Of a stretch of 64,000 nt of DNA, positions 10,870 through 22,649 are shown in pieces (position 1 is the first letter of the stretch; every line of letters begins with the position of its first letter). The stretch comes from Liopterus haemorrhoidalis (lineage: Eukaryota > Arthropoda > Insecta > Coleoptera > Dytiscidae). The DNA is taken from assembly GCA_963971575.1 (NCBI GenBank), contig OZ020617.1, positions 21,599,403 to 21,663,402 on the forward strand, read 5' to 3'. The notes below the pieces were generated by a model, which was given only the letters and a program-made list of their open reading frames with translations, was not told where the DNA came from and ran no database searches. The position numbers were made by a program, and so were the translations under genes.

Positions 10870-12012
10870 ATTTTGCTTTGAAAAAGGACTCTACTGCTCA
10901 GGTAGCTTTCTTGACCTGAGCAAAGCCTTTGACTGCGTTAATCACGACATTTTAACAAAAAAGCTACTATATTACAAGTTTTCTTCCGAAATCATCAGTC
11001 TCATAGTCATATCTGACAAACAGGAAACAATTTGTACACGCAGGAAATGAGACTTCCCAGAAATTGTATCTAAAACACGGAGTCCCACAAAGGTCTGTTC
11101 TGGGCCCTCTTCTATTCCTACTATACATCAATGATCTACCCTTCGTTAACATTGAGTTAAACACCATCCTCTTTGCAGACGACACTACGGTCCTTGATAG
11201 TGTCTCGTGGGTGGTTTGATTGAGACACAACTCCTGGTTTCAACATAACAAATTTATTAAATATGTATATCACATTTACAAAATAATGTTTGAATTGGTT
11301 CATGGAGTTGGGGAAGTCTTCGGTCCACCCCGTGTTGGCCAGGATCGGCTTGGACCTATCTCGGAGGCGGGGGCTACCCATCCGGGAGTCGAGGAGCCTG
11401 GAGAAGTCTTCTTGCACTCATATGGTCAGCTTGGCTTCACCCTCGTTACAAGAATCTGGCGTCAGTGTCTTGGTCCTCACCTGGTGGACTAATACGTGCA
11501 GCGGAGTTGGCTATGTTCCACTAACTCCATATTTCGTGATTGCCGTCCTTTTTGTAACGAAAATTAACCCAGTTCCAATATTCATTCGTCATGACAAATA
11601 TTTCCTCATTATGAAAATGCGATGTTTGCATTTTCGTAATCAGGCCACATATGTCAGACGCTGACGAATATTTTTTAATCAGACAGCTGACCGTCACAAT
11701 GTCTAGATGTCGTAATCCTGACCTAGGATTACCTATGTGACAATAGCAACAAATCCCTAACGTCACTTATAGATAATAGAGAATTATCCATGTCCTACTA
11801 CCACAACTGGTGTCTGGCAAATAAGTTAACCTTGAATACGAACAAAACCCAACTTATAGTCTTCTCTACTAGAAATCTACAGGACACCAACAATCCAGTC
11901 TCGGTATCCTTTCTAGGTCTAGAAATAGACAGCAAGCTGACTTGGGCATTCAGCATGCTAACAAAATATCCAAGAAACTTTGTTCGTCTATTTACTGCCT
12001 AAATAACTTAAA
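10870..12012 (+). pseudogene. Inner LINE 2: CR1/Jockey-group RT relic split by a solo LTR
   Basis: RT motifs in order: FLDLSKAFDCVNHDI (10910), then after a frameshift GVPQRSVLGPLLFLLYINDL (about 11078) and ILFADDTTVLD (about 11165). The LTR at 11201-11742 interrupts here. Past it the same frame continues as NKSLTSLIDNRELSMSYYHNW, LANKLTLNTNKTQL and FLGLEIDSKLTW, ending near KKLCSSIYCLNNL. Counting one copy of the ATAG duplication, the frame crosses the LTR without a shift, so the LTR arrived after this LINE. Both outer junctions are approximate. Confidence 0.8.
11201..11742 (+). mobile_element. Solo LTR (LTR-A) with 4-bp target duplication ATAG
   Basis: It starts TGTCTCGTGGGTGG and ends CCTATGTGACA, the TG...CA form of an LTR with short inverted ends TGTC/GACA. 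ATAG stands directly before it (11197-11200) and after it (11743-11746). No internal retroelement sequence is present, so it is a solo LTR left by recombination. It lies inside a reverse transcriptase frame. The second copy at 1-472 is inverted and is a separate insertion. Open frames inside are repeat shadows. Confidence 0.88.
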
Positions 12013-12495
12013 ATGGTGTGCCAAGTTATAGTACGTCCTGTTCTTATGTATGGCTCCGAAACATAGACCTTAACAAAGCGAGATCGACAACACCTCATAG
12101 TTTTCAAAAATAAAATATTACGTAGAATCTTTGGTGCCATTCAAATTAATGGTGAATGGAGAATCCGTAAGAACAAAGATATTCGAGAACTGTACTCAAG
12201 GCCAAGTATAACACAAGAACTCAGTGGCAGAAAATTATAGTGGATAGGACACGTTATGAGGATGAGGGAGGACAGAATGGTTAGGAAGATATGGGAAGGA
12301 AGATTGAATATCCGTCGACCAGTGGGAAGACCTCGCAAAAGAAGGAGAGATCAGCTAACCGAAGATTTAACAAGTATTGGTATACAGGGTACTTGGCAAG
12401 ACCTGACAATGAATAGATCGTGATGGAGGGCTTATGTTAGTGCCAAAAGTCAACCTGACTGATAGTGCCCAAAGAAGAAGAAGAAGAAGAAAATA

Positions 12496-13330
12496 TGAAA
12501 CTAACTGTTTTACATCTACGATTGAAGCATAGCATGCTCCATTTAATAGTAAAATTAAAAAGTTTTATGCCGACGAATTATAAAAATTAAGCTTTGATCA
12601 ATTCTTCCTGTCACCCATTCCTATCCACTCTCTTACTCAGTGGATATATGTCCCAGTTGAACAGTTAAAAAATATGGTTTCGTTGTATTATAATCAGTGT
12701 TGCCAGACGGGGGGAAATTTCCCACGCAGCAAAGATATTTTTGACCAAAAGGGGAAAAGGAAATTGTGGAAATACAAGGAAAATTATATATTTGTTTAAT
12801 AAAAATTAAATTTATTCTTGTTATTAACTAAATTAATATGATAATAAGAGATAGGTACAATTAAACTTAATTTTAAATTCATAATTAAATTTGTTCAATC
12901 TATAATTTGAAAATTTAATTTTCGGCGGGCAGTAAGGGGAAGTACCACTGTCAAACAATTTTCTGAACTTCCTTAATAAGAAACGATATTCAGTTTCTGA
13001 AGAAATGTTTGCTTTATCTGTATTCGTTTCTGGTGATTTAACCAAGTAAACTCAGTTAAAGTGATGGAAATTTTTATTTTCGTTTGTGATCTGAGAGCGG
13101 CCAATCTAGTGTCAGGTAGTACGTTTTAATCCTATTAAATTAAAAATTACATTTATTTTTTGCATTTAAGTAGGAATAAAACGTATTCTGACCTAACTTT
13201 AGTGGCACTTTGCCGCGCAAAGTGATTTTGAATCACGAACAAGTGGTTATTGTTTAAATGTAATTCAGTTAGATCATTTCATTACTGATTCTAAAATTAC
13301 TAAATCACTAGAAACAAATACAGCTATTAC
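12496..13330. other. No gene recognised
   Basis: About 830 bp. A stretch near 12690-12790 has purine-rich runs such as GGGGAAAAGGAAATTG. The 70-aa minus frame at 12833-13045 has no recognisable motif. I see no structure worth naming. Confidence 0.4.
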
Positions 13331-13749
13331 TAGAGTTAGGACATAGTTAGGCCTAAGCCGTCGCTTGCGAGCGGCACGTTCTTTTTCAATAAAAACTTTT
13401 TTCAAAAGTAAATCCATATTCTGTTGAAATCAGTTGTAAAAAATTTAATTCAGCCTTTTTAATATCTCCAAAATAATAAAAATATAAATAGCAATAATAA
13501 GAAAAATGTCTACAAATTTTTCTTTCAGAAAGAAATAGGTATATTTAAAGAATGCTATAATTATTATTATTGTAAAAAAGTGAATATTAGTAGATAGATT
13601 CAAGAAGTATTTGAAAGTATATGCTCTAAATCTAAATACCTACTTAGAATTATTGTTCAGGTCTGTTCATAGTTCAGAAGAAAAATAAATAGTTGACAGG
13701 ACTTGCAAAGTTTATACAGATTAAATAACCGTTCAAAATATTACAGGTT

Positions 13750-14375
13750 CATAGGCGCCCGCAAGGGGGGGCAAGATGGGTCTGTTGCCCCCCCCCCTGG
13801 ATTTCGGAACCAATTACCAATTCGTATCTTAGAAAAAAAATTATATTATTTAAATATAAAATTCATTAAAAAAAACTATTGTTTTTTTATTTTTGCTTTA
13901 GCAACTTTGGCTATTAGCCAGGATAGTTCTTATTTACTTAGATCTTCTTAGTATATTCTAGACATGTTTACAATCTTCGCTCTGCTGGCAACATCGAACT
14001 ACCAAGACTTAGATTGTCTAAATCTAGGAATGGTATTTTTTTGGCAGCCACTTTCTTTAACTACCTACCAGTCTCTTTAAAAACTTATGAAAGCTTATAA
14101 AAGATTATTTAAGTTCAAGATTAAAAAAATTCTTATTGAGAATTGTCTCTACAATTCGGACGAATTTTTCAAAATTAATTTCAATAATTACACCTAACAT
14201 GTAAGCTGTTTTTTATACCTTTGTTAATTTTATATATACATATTTTTTTTCTCTTATCTATCATAATTATTTTCATTTTTCAATGTTTTCAAATGTTTTT
14301 CTACTTTTGTTTAATTAAATTATCATATATGTACTGACAAATGTAAACGTCGTAAGATGTCTAGCATGAAATAAA

Positions 14376-14408
<33 letters not shown>

Positions 14409-14579
14409 TAAATCGATGATTTTTAACTATAGAGAACACATTTTTAACTAGAAAATAAATGTTTATCCTCAGCGGATCGTTCCCAGACCCGCCACGTGGA
14501 AAGCATTGTTCGAATATGACATCTATATCTGTTTTGGTCTTGACCCCCCCCCCTAGAACAATTTCTGCGGGCGCCTATG
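13750..14579. mobile_element. hAT-type non-autonomous element with perfect 8-bp duplication
   Basis: Ends CATAGGCGCCCGCAA and (reverse complement of the right end) CATAGGCGCCCGCAG. TACAGGTT precedes it (13742-13749) and follows it (14580-14587). The paralogue at 39937-39944 holds TACAGGTT once with nothing inserted, so the boundaries are exact. An 8-bp duplication and a CA start point to the hAT superfamily. No transposase remains. A truncated LINE lies inside. Confidence 0.9.
13960..14410 (+). pseudogene. 5-prime-truncated CR1/Jockey-group LINE tail inside the hAT element
   Basis: One frame reads HVYNLRSAGNIELPRLRL, then FLAATFFNYLPVSLKTYES, and after a frameshift LSSRLKKFLLRIVSTIRTN: the usual C-terminus of a CR1/Jockey-group ORF2. 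A short 3-prime UTR leads to AATAAA and an ATT microsatellite tail (14377-14407). Only the last tenth of a LINE is present. Confidence 0.7.
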
Positions 14580-15058
14580 TACAGGTTTGAATGTATTTAA
14601 CGTTTGCATTAAAAGAAATGTTTTTCTTTAATAACATTTCTTAACAATGGTAACATCTCACAATGATATTGCATTCAACAATGCACATTATGGAAAAATA
14701 TATGTAGAAGCATTTGTATTAATAAGAGAGGAATGTTTTTAGATAACGAGTACCCATTTATTGATATTATGATGTGAATTTTTCTATATCTATGAACATC
14801 TCATTAATAATGTCGTTCTGGTAATATTCCCTTTTTTAAATATTCTAATATGTTAATAAATATTAAAATTATTTGTCTTTTCCTGGTATTATTCTTTTTG
14901 CGCCAAGATATTTAGCTGTATACCTGTTACTACTTTGAACTTAATTAATTAATTGAAAGTTACATATATTATTTATAATTTATTGGAAGGCATTTTTTAG
15001 TAACGCAAGTCCCAGACGTTTTGTACATTTTTAACGCTACGTATAACCCCAGAGATTA

Positions 15059-15640
15059 AAAGTTTCTTATATAAAACTAACATTCTAAAATAAAATTAGT
15101 AACAATCTATGTATAATTATTAATTGTAGTATATTTTTAACTGTAGAACAAAATGTTATAAATATGTTATCGTTCAATAACTTAATAATAGAAACCATAC
15201 AACAATGTTCTGTAATTTTTTAAACATATTTGTTGCTTCAAATAATGCATCAAAAAGTTTTTCAACAAGATTGTTTATAGCTAAGAACTATAGTTTATAG
15301 CACTTTTTTACGTCTGAGAATGAATTATGGACGGTATCTTGTAAACTAAGTGACGAAAATTCGCGTACGACACGGCAAATTGTAGCCAAAGGTCCATTGT
15401 ACAAATATGTATTTAGCTATTTTGCTCTATCATAAAAATTAGTTATCGTTATCGTAATTGGCGCGCTAGTTTCGCCACCATTTTGAATCTGCCTCGATTC
15501 ACAAATAGGTGCTGCGGGTCAAAATGATTTAATTTTTATAAGGAACACGTGTGCCAAATGGCATTCCATTATCATCAAGTGCAGTATCAACGTAAAATAT
15601 GGTGCGTAGGCACTAGACTACTACCTAATATGTATTGATT
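15059..15640. repeat. Dispersed TIR repeat R3, copy A, internally inverted
   Basis: The left end AGTTTCTTATATAAAACTAAC is the reverse complement of the right end of copy B at 22130. The first half (to about 15280) runs in one orientation, with TTCAATAACTTAATAATAG and CAATGTTCTGTAATTTTTT. The second half (about 15335-15600, with CGGCAAATTGTAGCCAAAGG) is in the opposite orientation to copy B. Non-coding. Confidence 0.6.
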
Positions 15641-17493
15641 ATTAAAAGAAAAAGACGAACACCAAAGGTACTGATACTAATGACACAACACTGATTATAA
15701 TGTTACTCATTTATGAGCACTTATATAAAAATGCCGGTGCATGAATATTAAAACAAAAACATGAATTTAACTTTTCCTTTGATGTTCTAGAAAAAAATCT
15801 CATTTACTTCATATTTTCAAACATACATTTAAATAATTTTCACGATATTCATAGGATTATCGTAAACCTCATATCAATTATGTAAATGTAAAACAACATT
15901 TCATATTCTGATACAGCAATCTTCTTCAGGATTATTATTAAAGATGAAATAAAATTTAAACAAAGCTTAGATGAGAAGATAAGGGAAGATGAAAAAAGGA
16001 AATGAGGGCATGTTTCGGAAGTTTAGAAAATGACTCTGTATTTTCTTTTGAGTTTCCTTTCATCGAGATTAAAGACTTTGAGGTTAATCGTATAGGGTTC
16101 TTGTTTTGTTGATAATGATTCTGGGCTCTTATTTCAGAGTCAATATTTATCTTTGAGAGTTTGCAGAGGTTGACGTTTCTGTTTAAGTATACAGCAGTCA
16201 AAGGAATTATACTTATATTGGATAATCCTAGGAACTTTGGTTTGAAGGAAATTCTTTTGCGTACGTTATATTTACTATTCCCTATATGTTTGCCAGATAT
16301 AGTTAGAGATAAAAAGTAAATCAGCATGAACTTTTATATATAATTCCATGCTGAGAATTAAATCGGGTAATTCTAACAAACGTGACACAAACTGACACTT
16401 GGCATTTTCAAAACGTAATAAAAGCAAATCAGTAAATTTTCAGTAGAACGTTTCAATGCTTTACGCAGAAAGTATGCAAATATTTTCTTATTTTTTATTT
16501 TTTGCTTTTATTTTGATGACAGGCAATAAATTTATTTATTTTTTGTGAATAAATATTTTGTTGCGACCACAAATTCATTTAAATTATGTTTTGCGAATAA
16601 TGTTCTAGCTTGTTCGGACATTATTCGTCAAATCCGTACCAAATTAGTTTTGAAGATCGCAATAAAACAATAAAAGTTAGGGAACTCATAAAATTACAGA
16701 AGAAGTAATATTACTAGGCGTGTCAACCCATAGCCGTAGTTTTGCACATTACGCATCTTAAAGGATTAACAAAAACAAGTATACTTATTTATAGTTAGTA
16801 CTTAAACGTATGTATGCGCCACTGACCGTTGACTGTTTACAACGTGGTTGTAAACATGAACCCTAGTTCTTTTGTAGTTTAACAATGTGATAATAGTTAG
16901 ACGGGATAATTGTTTTATGCCGATCTTTAAAAGTAATAAAGTATGTTTTATACCTAACAACTCATTCTGTAAGTGATATGTTCAACGTACGCATCGCCTG
17001 CCGATTGATCTACGTAGTTATATCCCGCGCCCCTATCGTGTAAAAAGTGATCTTGCACCCTCTTGGTGTCGATTTTATTATCTTTTTTGTGTCAACGTCT
17101 TATTGAAGAAACCATTTTAGTACTCAGGAACCTGTTTTATGTCACCAGTACCACGTGATTGTAATGTTGGGAATAATATTTATGACTGAAAACATCTCAC
17201 CGTAAGTCTATTCCAATTTTATATTCATTTATTTTTTTTGTCAATTTAATATTTTTTTACATAACATGTCTACCTGTTCGCACACGCTGGTCTATTGATC
17301 ACGTGTGTTTTTTTTACATTAAAATTTAATTTAGTATACCTGTATTTGTTTAATAATATTACAATATTTTCTTATATCAGTAATCAATTTAAAATGTTAT
17401 ATTTGTACCGTATTTATTTATGTGATACCCACATTGAGTTGAGCAACTTCTACCGCATTGTTTTTCATTAGGCTAGGGGGTTTCAGACAAGAC
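15641..17493. other. No gene recognised
   Basis: AT-rich, 1.85 kb. The 123-aa minus frame at 15956-16327 is the longest here but shows no domain and no neighbouring exon signal I trust. A GC-richer patch lies at 16980-17050. Confidence 0.4.
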
Positions 17494-17866
17494 TATTAAA
17501 GTAAAGGTTGTCTCGTAACTTCTGACCAATCAGAGCGTGAGAGGGAATACGTTACATGTCTGCTAAATTCAAACTAATATACAAAATTAATATAGATGTT
17601 GCATGTTTTTAAATATTTTTATAGACTACATTCATAATAGATATTTATTTCAAGACAGTTTTACTGAATAAATTATAAATAAATCGCTAAGGAAATTTTA
17701 TATTGATTTATATAAAATTTAAGGTGATGGGTATTTGTATTATATATATATAAGTTAATAAATAACAATAAAATCGAATACAAATATAATTTTAGGTATA
17801 TTTAAATAAAAATAGTAAAAAAAATTGCTATAATAATATAGTAATTAATAAAATTGGAGGTTATAT

Positions 17867-17990
17867 CTGTTTTTAAGAACGGCTGGACGTATTTTAACGA
17901 AATTTGATACAATAGAGTAGAACCAGGATTCAAATATAGGCATGGTATCTCAAAATTTTCTTTCTTAGGCGGTGTTTCTGGGTTAAAACT
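17867..17990 (+). repeat. Dispersed repeat Z, copy 1
   Basis: Contains AACGGCTGGACGTATTTT, AGTAGAACCAGGATTC and TGGGTTAAAACTGG, closely matching 27900-28062. The function is unknown; it resembles flanks of arthropod interspersed repeats. Confidence 0.6.
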
Positions 17991-18134
17991 GGTTCTAAAT
18001 TTTTTTAAATATTTCCTTTATAAACAGAACTACCTTAACAGAAAAAATTATACAATAAATGTTGTTTATAAGAAAACAAATCTTATTTGTTCTTTGCATT
18101 TTTTCAATTTGATGAATATTAAGGTAGTAACGGG

Positions 18135-18391
18135 CAGATCCGTAGCAATATCTTTGGCGCCCTTGGCAAATACTTAAAATGGCGCCATTTTTTTTATCTT
18201 TTTTCATTGTATTTATGGAGGGCATCCATTTTGATTTTAACAGACAGGTGAAAATACAAGTGATGACCTAAAAAAAATACGTCCTCACTTCTAAAATACA
18301 AATGATGGCAAAGAAACAAACGCACGATGGCGCCCTTCAGGCCTCGTGCCCCTAGTACTTACCCCGATGCAAGGGCGTTGCTACTGCTCTG
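18135..18391. mobile_element. hAT MITE (257 bp) inside the TIR transposon
   Basis: Left end CAGATCCGTAGCAA and right end TTGCTACTGCTCTG are imperfect inverted repeats. The 8-mers GTAACGGG (18127-18134) and GTTACGGG (18392-18399) differ at one base. It has GGCGCCC boxes at both ends and an internal AAGTGATGACCTAAAAAAAA unit shared with the MITE at 26142. Confidence 0.82.
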
Positions 18392-18659
18392 GTTACGGGG
18401 GACACCATAAAACTAAAATATTGAAATAATTCACTTATTATTCTCTTCACATCAAAAATGAATGTAAAATTTTTTATTTAGATCGAAAAAACATTCCTTT
18501 CGAAGAAAAAAAAAAAAAAATTAAAACAAGTAGAAAGTCAAAAAATTAAACGATATTTTTATATTTATAGACAAAATTCAAACTTCACAGAAAGATGACG
18601 TGTAGCTTCGCTATTTACCCACTCCATTACAAGTTACGAGACAACCTTTACTTTAATAA

Positions 18660-20515
18660 TCTTGAGTTTCAGATACATCGTGGAATTTTCTAAGTTTGGA
18701 CCTTCCAAAGCCATTATTTGTGGGCCTAGAATTTTACCCATTTACACCCCAGCTAGGGTTATCATTCTATAGCTCAACTCGGTGCGTCATCGTATCACAC
18801 TACAATATTTCCTATGTTCCGGCCTTCTGCCGGTGGTCCAGCATAGTCTCCGCCGCGAAGACCATTTTGTGTGACCGTCATTACATAAGAAGAAAAAATA
18901 TCGCAGTTTTTTCAAACATTCACAAAAGCACGCTGATTTGCAACCAAAACTAAACAATAGCAAAACTTATTCTTTTAATATTGGTAATTTTGGAATTGTT
19001 TCTGAAATAAAATTTAATAAATAAATTCCATATAACTATCCAGTTAGGGTAAAATATAAAATGATAAAAAAATCTATTTCCTAGAAAACGACATTTAAGT
19101 GCTGACATGTTTATTAGTGTAGCTTGTAACCTATGTATTTTAGCATGAAGAGGTACTCATAAATTCAATCTTAAAAACATATCAGATTAATCTATTAGAT
19201 GTATTTGGACCATTTGTACGTAAATAACAATTTATCTTTGTCTGTAAAATAAATATCAATTTAGGTTATTTTTCAAATGAGACATTATTAAATTATTACC
19301 AATAAATTGCCATATAAGTGTTGAATTTGAATAGATGGCAAAGGGTGTAAGATGACATTTTACAGTTGCGCGATGTTAGGTTTCGGGGTAGTTCAATATA
19401 GATAGTCATGAGGTTACTACAAGTTTAAAGAAGTCAGCTTTTGTTCATGATGGGTTAAAGACACATATTTAAAGTTTTCGGTTGGGTCGAGTTAAAAACA
19501 ATAAGTAATTCCGTATTTACATTAGTGTAGTGTCCAGTTACAGACATGGAGAGAAAATATTCTCAAACTTATTGTAAACTTTTGTTTGGAGTTGTTAGTG
19601 AGAATGTTTTGTCCAGTGGACCAATTAGTCGAATATCAGTAAAGAGCTTCTCAGGTGTTTAAGTGTTTGTGAATATGTATCTCAAAATTGGGATAGCTGT
19701 TAACAACATAATTTTAGGTCTAAAACGTATAATAATGTAAATACTAAATCGTAATCGTAATTAAAGTAGGTCAGATATAATGTGGACTTTATTTCAACAT
19801 CTCTTAATACATTCTAAAAGTCATAGCAACCAGCTCATCGAACACTGGAGTTCATAACCGAAATCCACTCGCAAACTTATTACGTGGGAGACTTTGAGTT
19901 TAAGGGAAGGGTACAGAGTAAATACGAATAAAATATATTATCATATTCAAAATTAATCAGCCAACCATGAAATTTCATATATGGTATAAGGAGGCTTCCC
20001 ACATAATATATACCTCAACCAGCGACCGAGACGAATGGGCCTAAGGTCTGCGCAAAGAGATAAAGAGAAAGTCACGAAATTCGTTATAAAATGTGTCCCT
20101 ACTACTATTTTTTTTTAGTCCCATGCGCAGCCAAATTTCGTACGCCACGGCTCGATGGTTGAGTAATATATAATTTCCTGTAGCTCCTAAATGGAGAAAA
20201 AGTGTTGAGTAATACTCTACACTTATTGGTAGATATATTTATTTAAATTTAATTATTCATCATAATATATTTCACTTTTGTCGGTGAATTCTTGTCTACA
20301 TTTGAAACTTCTACATAAAATTATTTTGTTTCATGAGGAATAGTGAAAAACTGCTGTAAAGTTTTTTTACATCTTCCATTTTTTCTTTTTTTTCAGGCAC
20401 TATGTTGGTTTCTAGTTATATTTTCCATAATAGGTATATTCTCAATAGATGTGTCTTTTTAAAACATAGAATTTTTGCAGACCCCGCGTACGGGTTTAGA
20501 CATACAGATATATTA
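18660..20515. other. No gene recognised
   Basis: 1.86 kb. The 85-aa plus frame at 18696-18953 lies in slightly GC-richer DNA but has no recognised motif. Elsewhere I see AT-rich sequence only. Confidence 0.4.
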
Positions 20516-21042
20516 ACGATGCATTAGCAGCATTAATTCTGTTCGTAATTTCCTGCTGTATCAGGTTCATTTGATTTATCATGGTGCCCAGGCATTTGAA
20601 TATTTTAAAGTCTCAAAAGTCGACAACACCTCATGGTTTTCGAAAATAAAATAAAATAAAAAAATAAAATATTACGCGGAATCTTTGGTCCATTCAAAAT
20701 AATGGTGAATAGAGAACCCGTAAGAAGAAAGATATCCGAGAATTGTACTCAAGGCCGAGTATCACATAAGAACTGAGAGATAGACGATTACAGTGGATAG
20801 AACACGTGATAAAGATGAGGGAGGATGGAGTGGTTAGGAAGATATTGGAGGGAAGGTTGAATACTCGTCGACCAATGGGAAGACTTCGCAAGAAATGGAG
20901 TGATCAGGTAACTGAAGATATAACAAGTATTTGTATACAGGACACATAGAAAGACCTGCTAATGAACATATCAAGATGGAGGACTTATGTGAGTAAAGCC
21001 AAAAGTCAACCCGACGAACAGTGCCCAAAGAAGAAGAAGATA
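20516..21042 (+). mobile_element. LINE family L, 5-prime-inverted copy
   Basis: 20516-20618 is family-L RT coding sequence on the minus strand (FKYLGTMIN region). From 20620 to 21042 the downstream part of the same LINE is on the plus strand (TCGACAACACCTCATGG onward, with GATGAGGGAGGATGG and GTCGACCAATGGGAAGAC) and ends in a GAAGAAGAAG tail. Two segments of one element meeting head to head is the layout left by twin priming. Coding is broken. Confidence 0.75.
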
Positions 21043-21409
21043 TATTAACAAGATCATTATTGTTCAAAAACAGAATAACACGTGCTTCTGATGCTTTAGG
21101 AATTTCTGTTTTAAAAATACATTTTATTTTGAAGTCAAATACATCCCAGACTTCTCCACACCTGCATAGAAAGTTTGTTGACTTTTAAGAGAACCTGCCA
21201 GTTTTTGTTGAGTTTTGAAAAAACCTATTAGATTTAAAATCATGATAACATTTTTATTTACTTTATAAAATAAATAGAATCTGTATAGGAAGAATAAAAC
21301 CTAATGCGTCAATCGATAGATAAGGTCAAAGTTCACTAGAATCCATGTATAACTCAATTTTGCGAAATTTGCTTTTATCGAGTAGGTATAAAAAAAGGTC
21401 AATTCCAAC

Positions 21410-22130
21410 AAAATAACACTACGTATTATACAAGGTCTGATCAAAAAATTAACAGACTAGTGTCATAAAACTTTATAAATAAAATATTGTTTTACATTTT
21501 AATCACCATTTTCAGAATAGATTGTAGAAAAAATTATTGTAAAAATGTTATTGCTTAATAACTTAATAATATGTATCACACAACAATGTTCTCTATTTTT
21601 TAAATATATTTGTGGTTTTCAATTAATTTTTATATTTATATAGTTTTGTGTAAAAATGTTCAATAATTTTTTTCGACATGATTGTTTATAGTTTAAAGCC
21701 TTCGTCGAAAAATATTATACTTGATGATAATGAAATGCCACTTAGTACAAGTATTTTTTACATAAAATAAATCATTTTTATCCGCAGCGCCTATATTAAG
21801 AACCGCGGCAGATTCGAGGTGGCGGTAAAAATAGATCACCAAGTATAGTAACTATAAGTAATTTTCACAATAGAACAAATTATCTCCGAACATATTTGTA
21901 GAATGGAGCGTTAGCTACAATTTGCCGTATGGTACACAAATATGCGTCGAATGGTTTACAAGATGGCGCCTATAACGCAATTTGTTTATTTACAATTATA
22001 TGACAGTTCTTTTTACAATTAAAAATATCCTATTAGATAGATAAAAATTCGATGAAAATTTTGATATATAGATTGTGACTAATTTTATTTCAGGTTGTTA
22101 GTCTTGTATAAGAAACTGTACCGTTGTGCG
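21410..22130 (+). repeat. Dispersed TIR repeat R3, copy B
   Basis: Best-preserved copy. Internal landmarks: TGCTTAATAACTTAATAATA, TTTATAGTTTAAAGCC, TACAATTTGCCGTATGG and GGTTTACAAGATGGCGCC. The right end TTGTTAGTCTTGTATAAGAA is the inverse of the left ends of copies A and D, so the family has inverted ends of roughly 85 bp. Non-coding. Confidence 0.65.
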
Positions 22131-22621
22131 CACCCTTAAACTTATATTTGTGAAACTTACCGAGTGCTTTATTTATTTATTAATAGTAATTCTGCCATGA
22201 ATTCTCCGGTTTTGTGAATGTCTGTTATACAACAGTGTATATAAAAATGAACATACATCGGATATTTTTTTAATAACTTATCTACATTCAAAAATATTAT
22301 CAACGATGTAATTTAAATTATTTTTTCAATCTTAAGTTATCCCCAGTGGCGTAGAGACGTGGGGGCGGGGGGTGCGGTCCGCCCCGGGCGGCACTTTTTT
22401 GGGGCGGCAAAAATCCTCAATAAATAATATCTTGTAATCTGAACTAAAAATTTGAACCATTTCTTTTAATATTTTTGTCGCACCTACAATTCGGACCGAT
22501 TAAAATGAGCACAGCACAACTTTTTATTATTTAAATGTGACGGAACCGGGGAATAGCCTTTCTTTAACACGTTAATCGCCACGTCGGCCATATGTGTCTG
22601 ACACTAGGAGTTCTACATGCG

Positions 22622-22649
22622 CCATGTCAGACATATATGTCTGACATGG
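22622..22649. repeat. Perfect 28-bp palindrome
   Basis: CCATGTCAGACATA followed at once by its exact reverse complement. A partial half-site (CATATGTGTCTGACA) lies about 35 bp to the left. It lies inside the hAT element and could be a protein-binding site or a cruciform; nothing in the sequence decides. Confidence 0.9.

Larger units (their letters stand above)
9690..12495 (+). pseudogene. Outer LINE relic, family L (RTE-like), split by two younger LINEs
   Basis: Three separated pieces read as one reverse transcriptase. Piece 1 ends near 9782 with the catalytic box GYADDLDI. Piece 2 (about 10591-10870) resumes with ISNKAEDVIYLTNLIDVEAR and runs to FKYLGTMINHVN and AAYASYFELVKF. Piece 3 (about 12012-12480) holds VIVRPVLMYGSE, GHVMRMREDRMVRKIWEG and GRPRKRRRDQL, then a GAA microsatellite tail at 12475-12491. 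Stops and frameshifts are present. Five other 3-prime ends of this family are in the window (20516, 26700, 41547, 43905, 58330). The left end is uncertain. Confidence 0.8.
13331..14928 (+). repeat. Dispersed repeat R2, copy 1 (carries a hAT insertion)
   Basis: Starts TAGAGTTAGGACATAGTTAG and ends AGCTGTATACCTGTT. It matches 38725-40285 closely over long stretches. This copy is interrupted by the hAT element at 13750-14579, which is absent from the other copy. No coding capacity is evident; its class is unknown. Confidence 0.8.
17496..18656. mobile_element. TIR transposon derivative with 26-bp perfect ends and TA duplication
   Basis: Left end TTAAAGTAAAGGTTGTCTCG and its exact reverse complement at the right end; the match runs 26 bases through GTAACTT. 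TA flanks both sides (17494-17495 and 18657-18658), the signature of Tc1/mariner-type insertion. The interior has no transposase; it holds a repeat-Z copy and a hAT MITE. Perfect ends suggest moderate age. Confidence 0.8.

Noticed and set aside
1..11742. The two LTR-A copies as the ends of one LTR retrotransposon
   Set aside because: They are in opposite orientation, and the right copy has its own ATAG duplication, so they are separate insertions.
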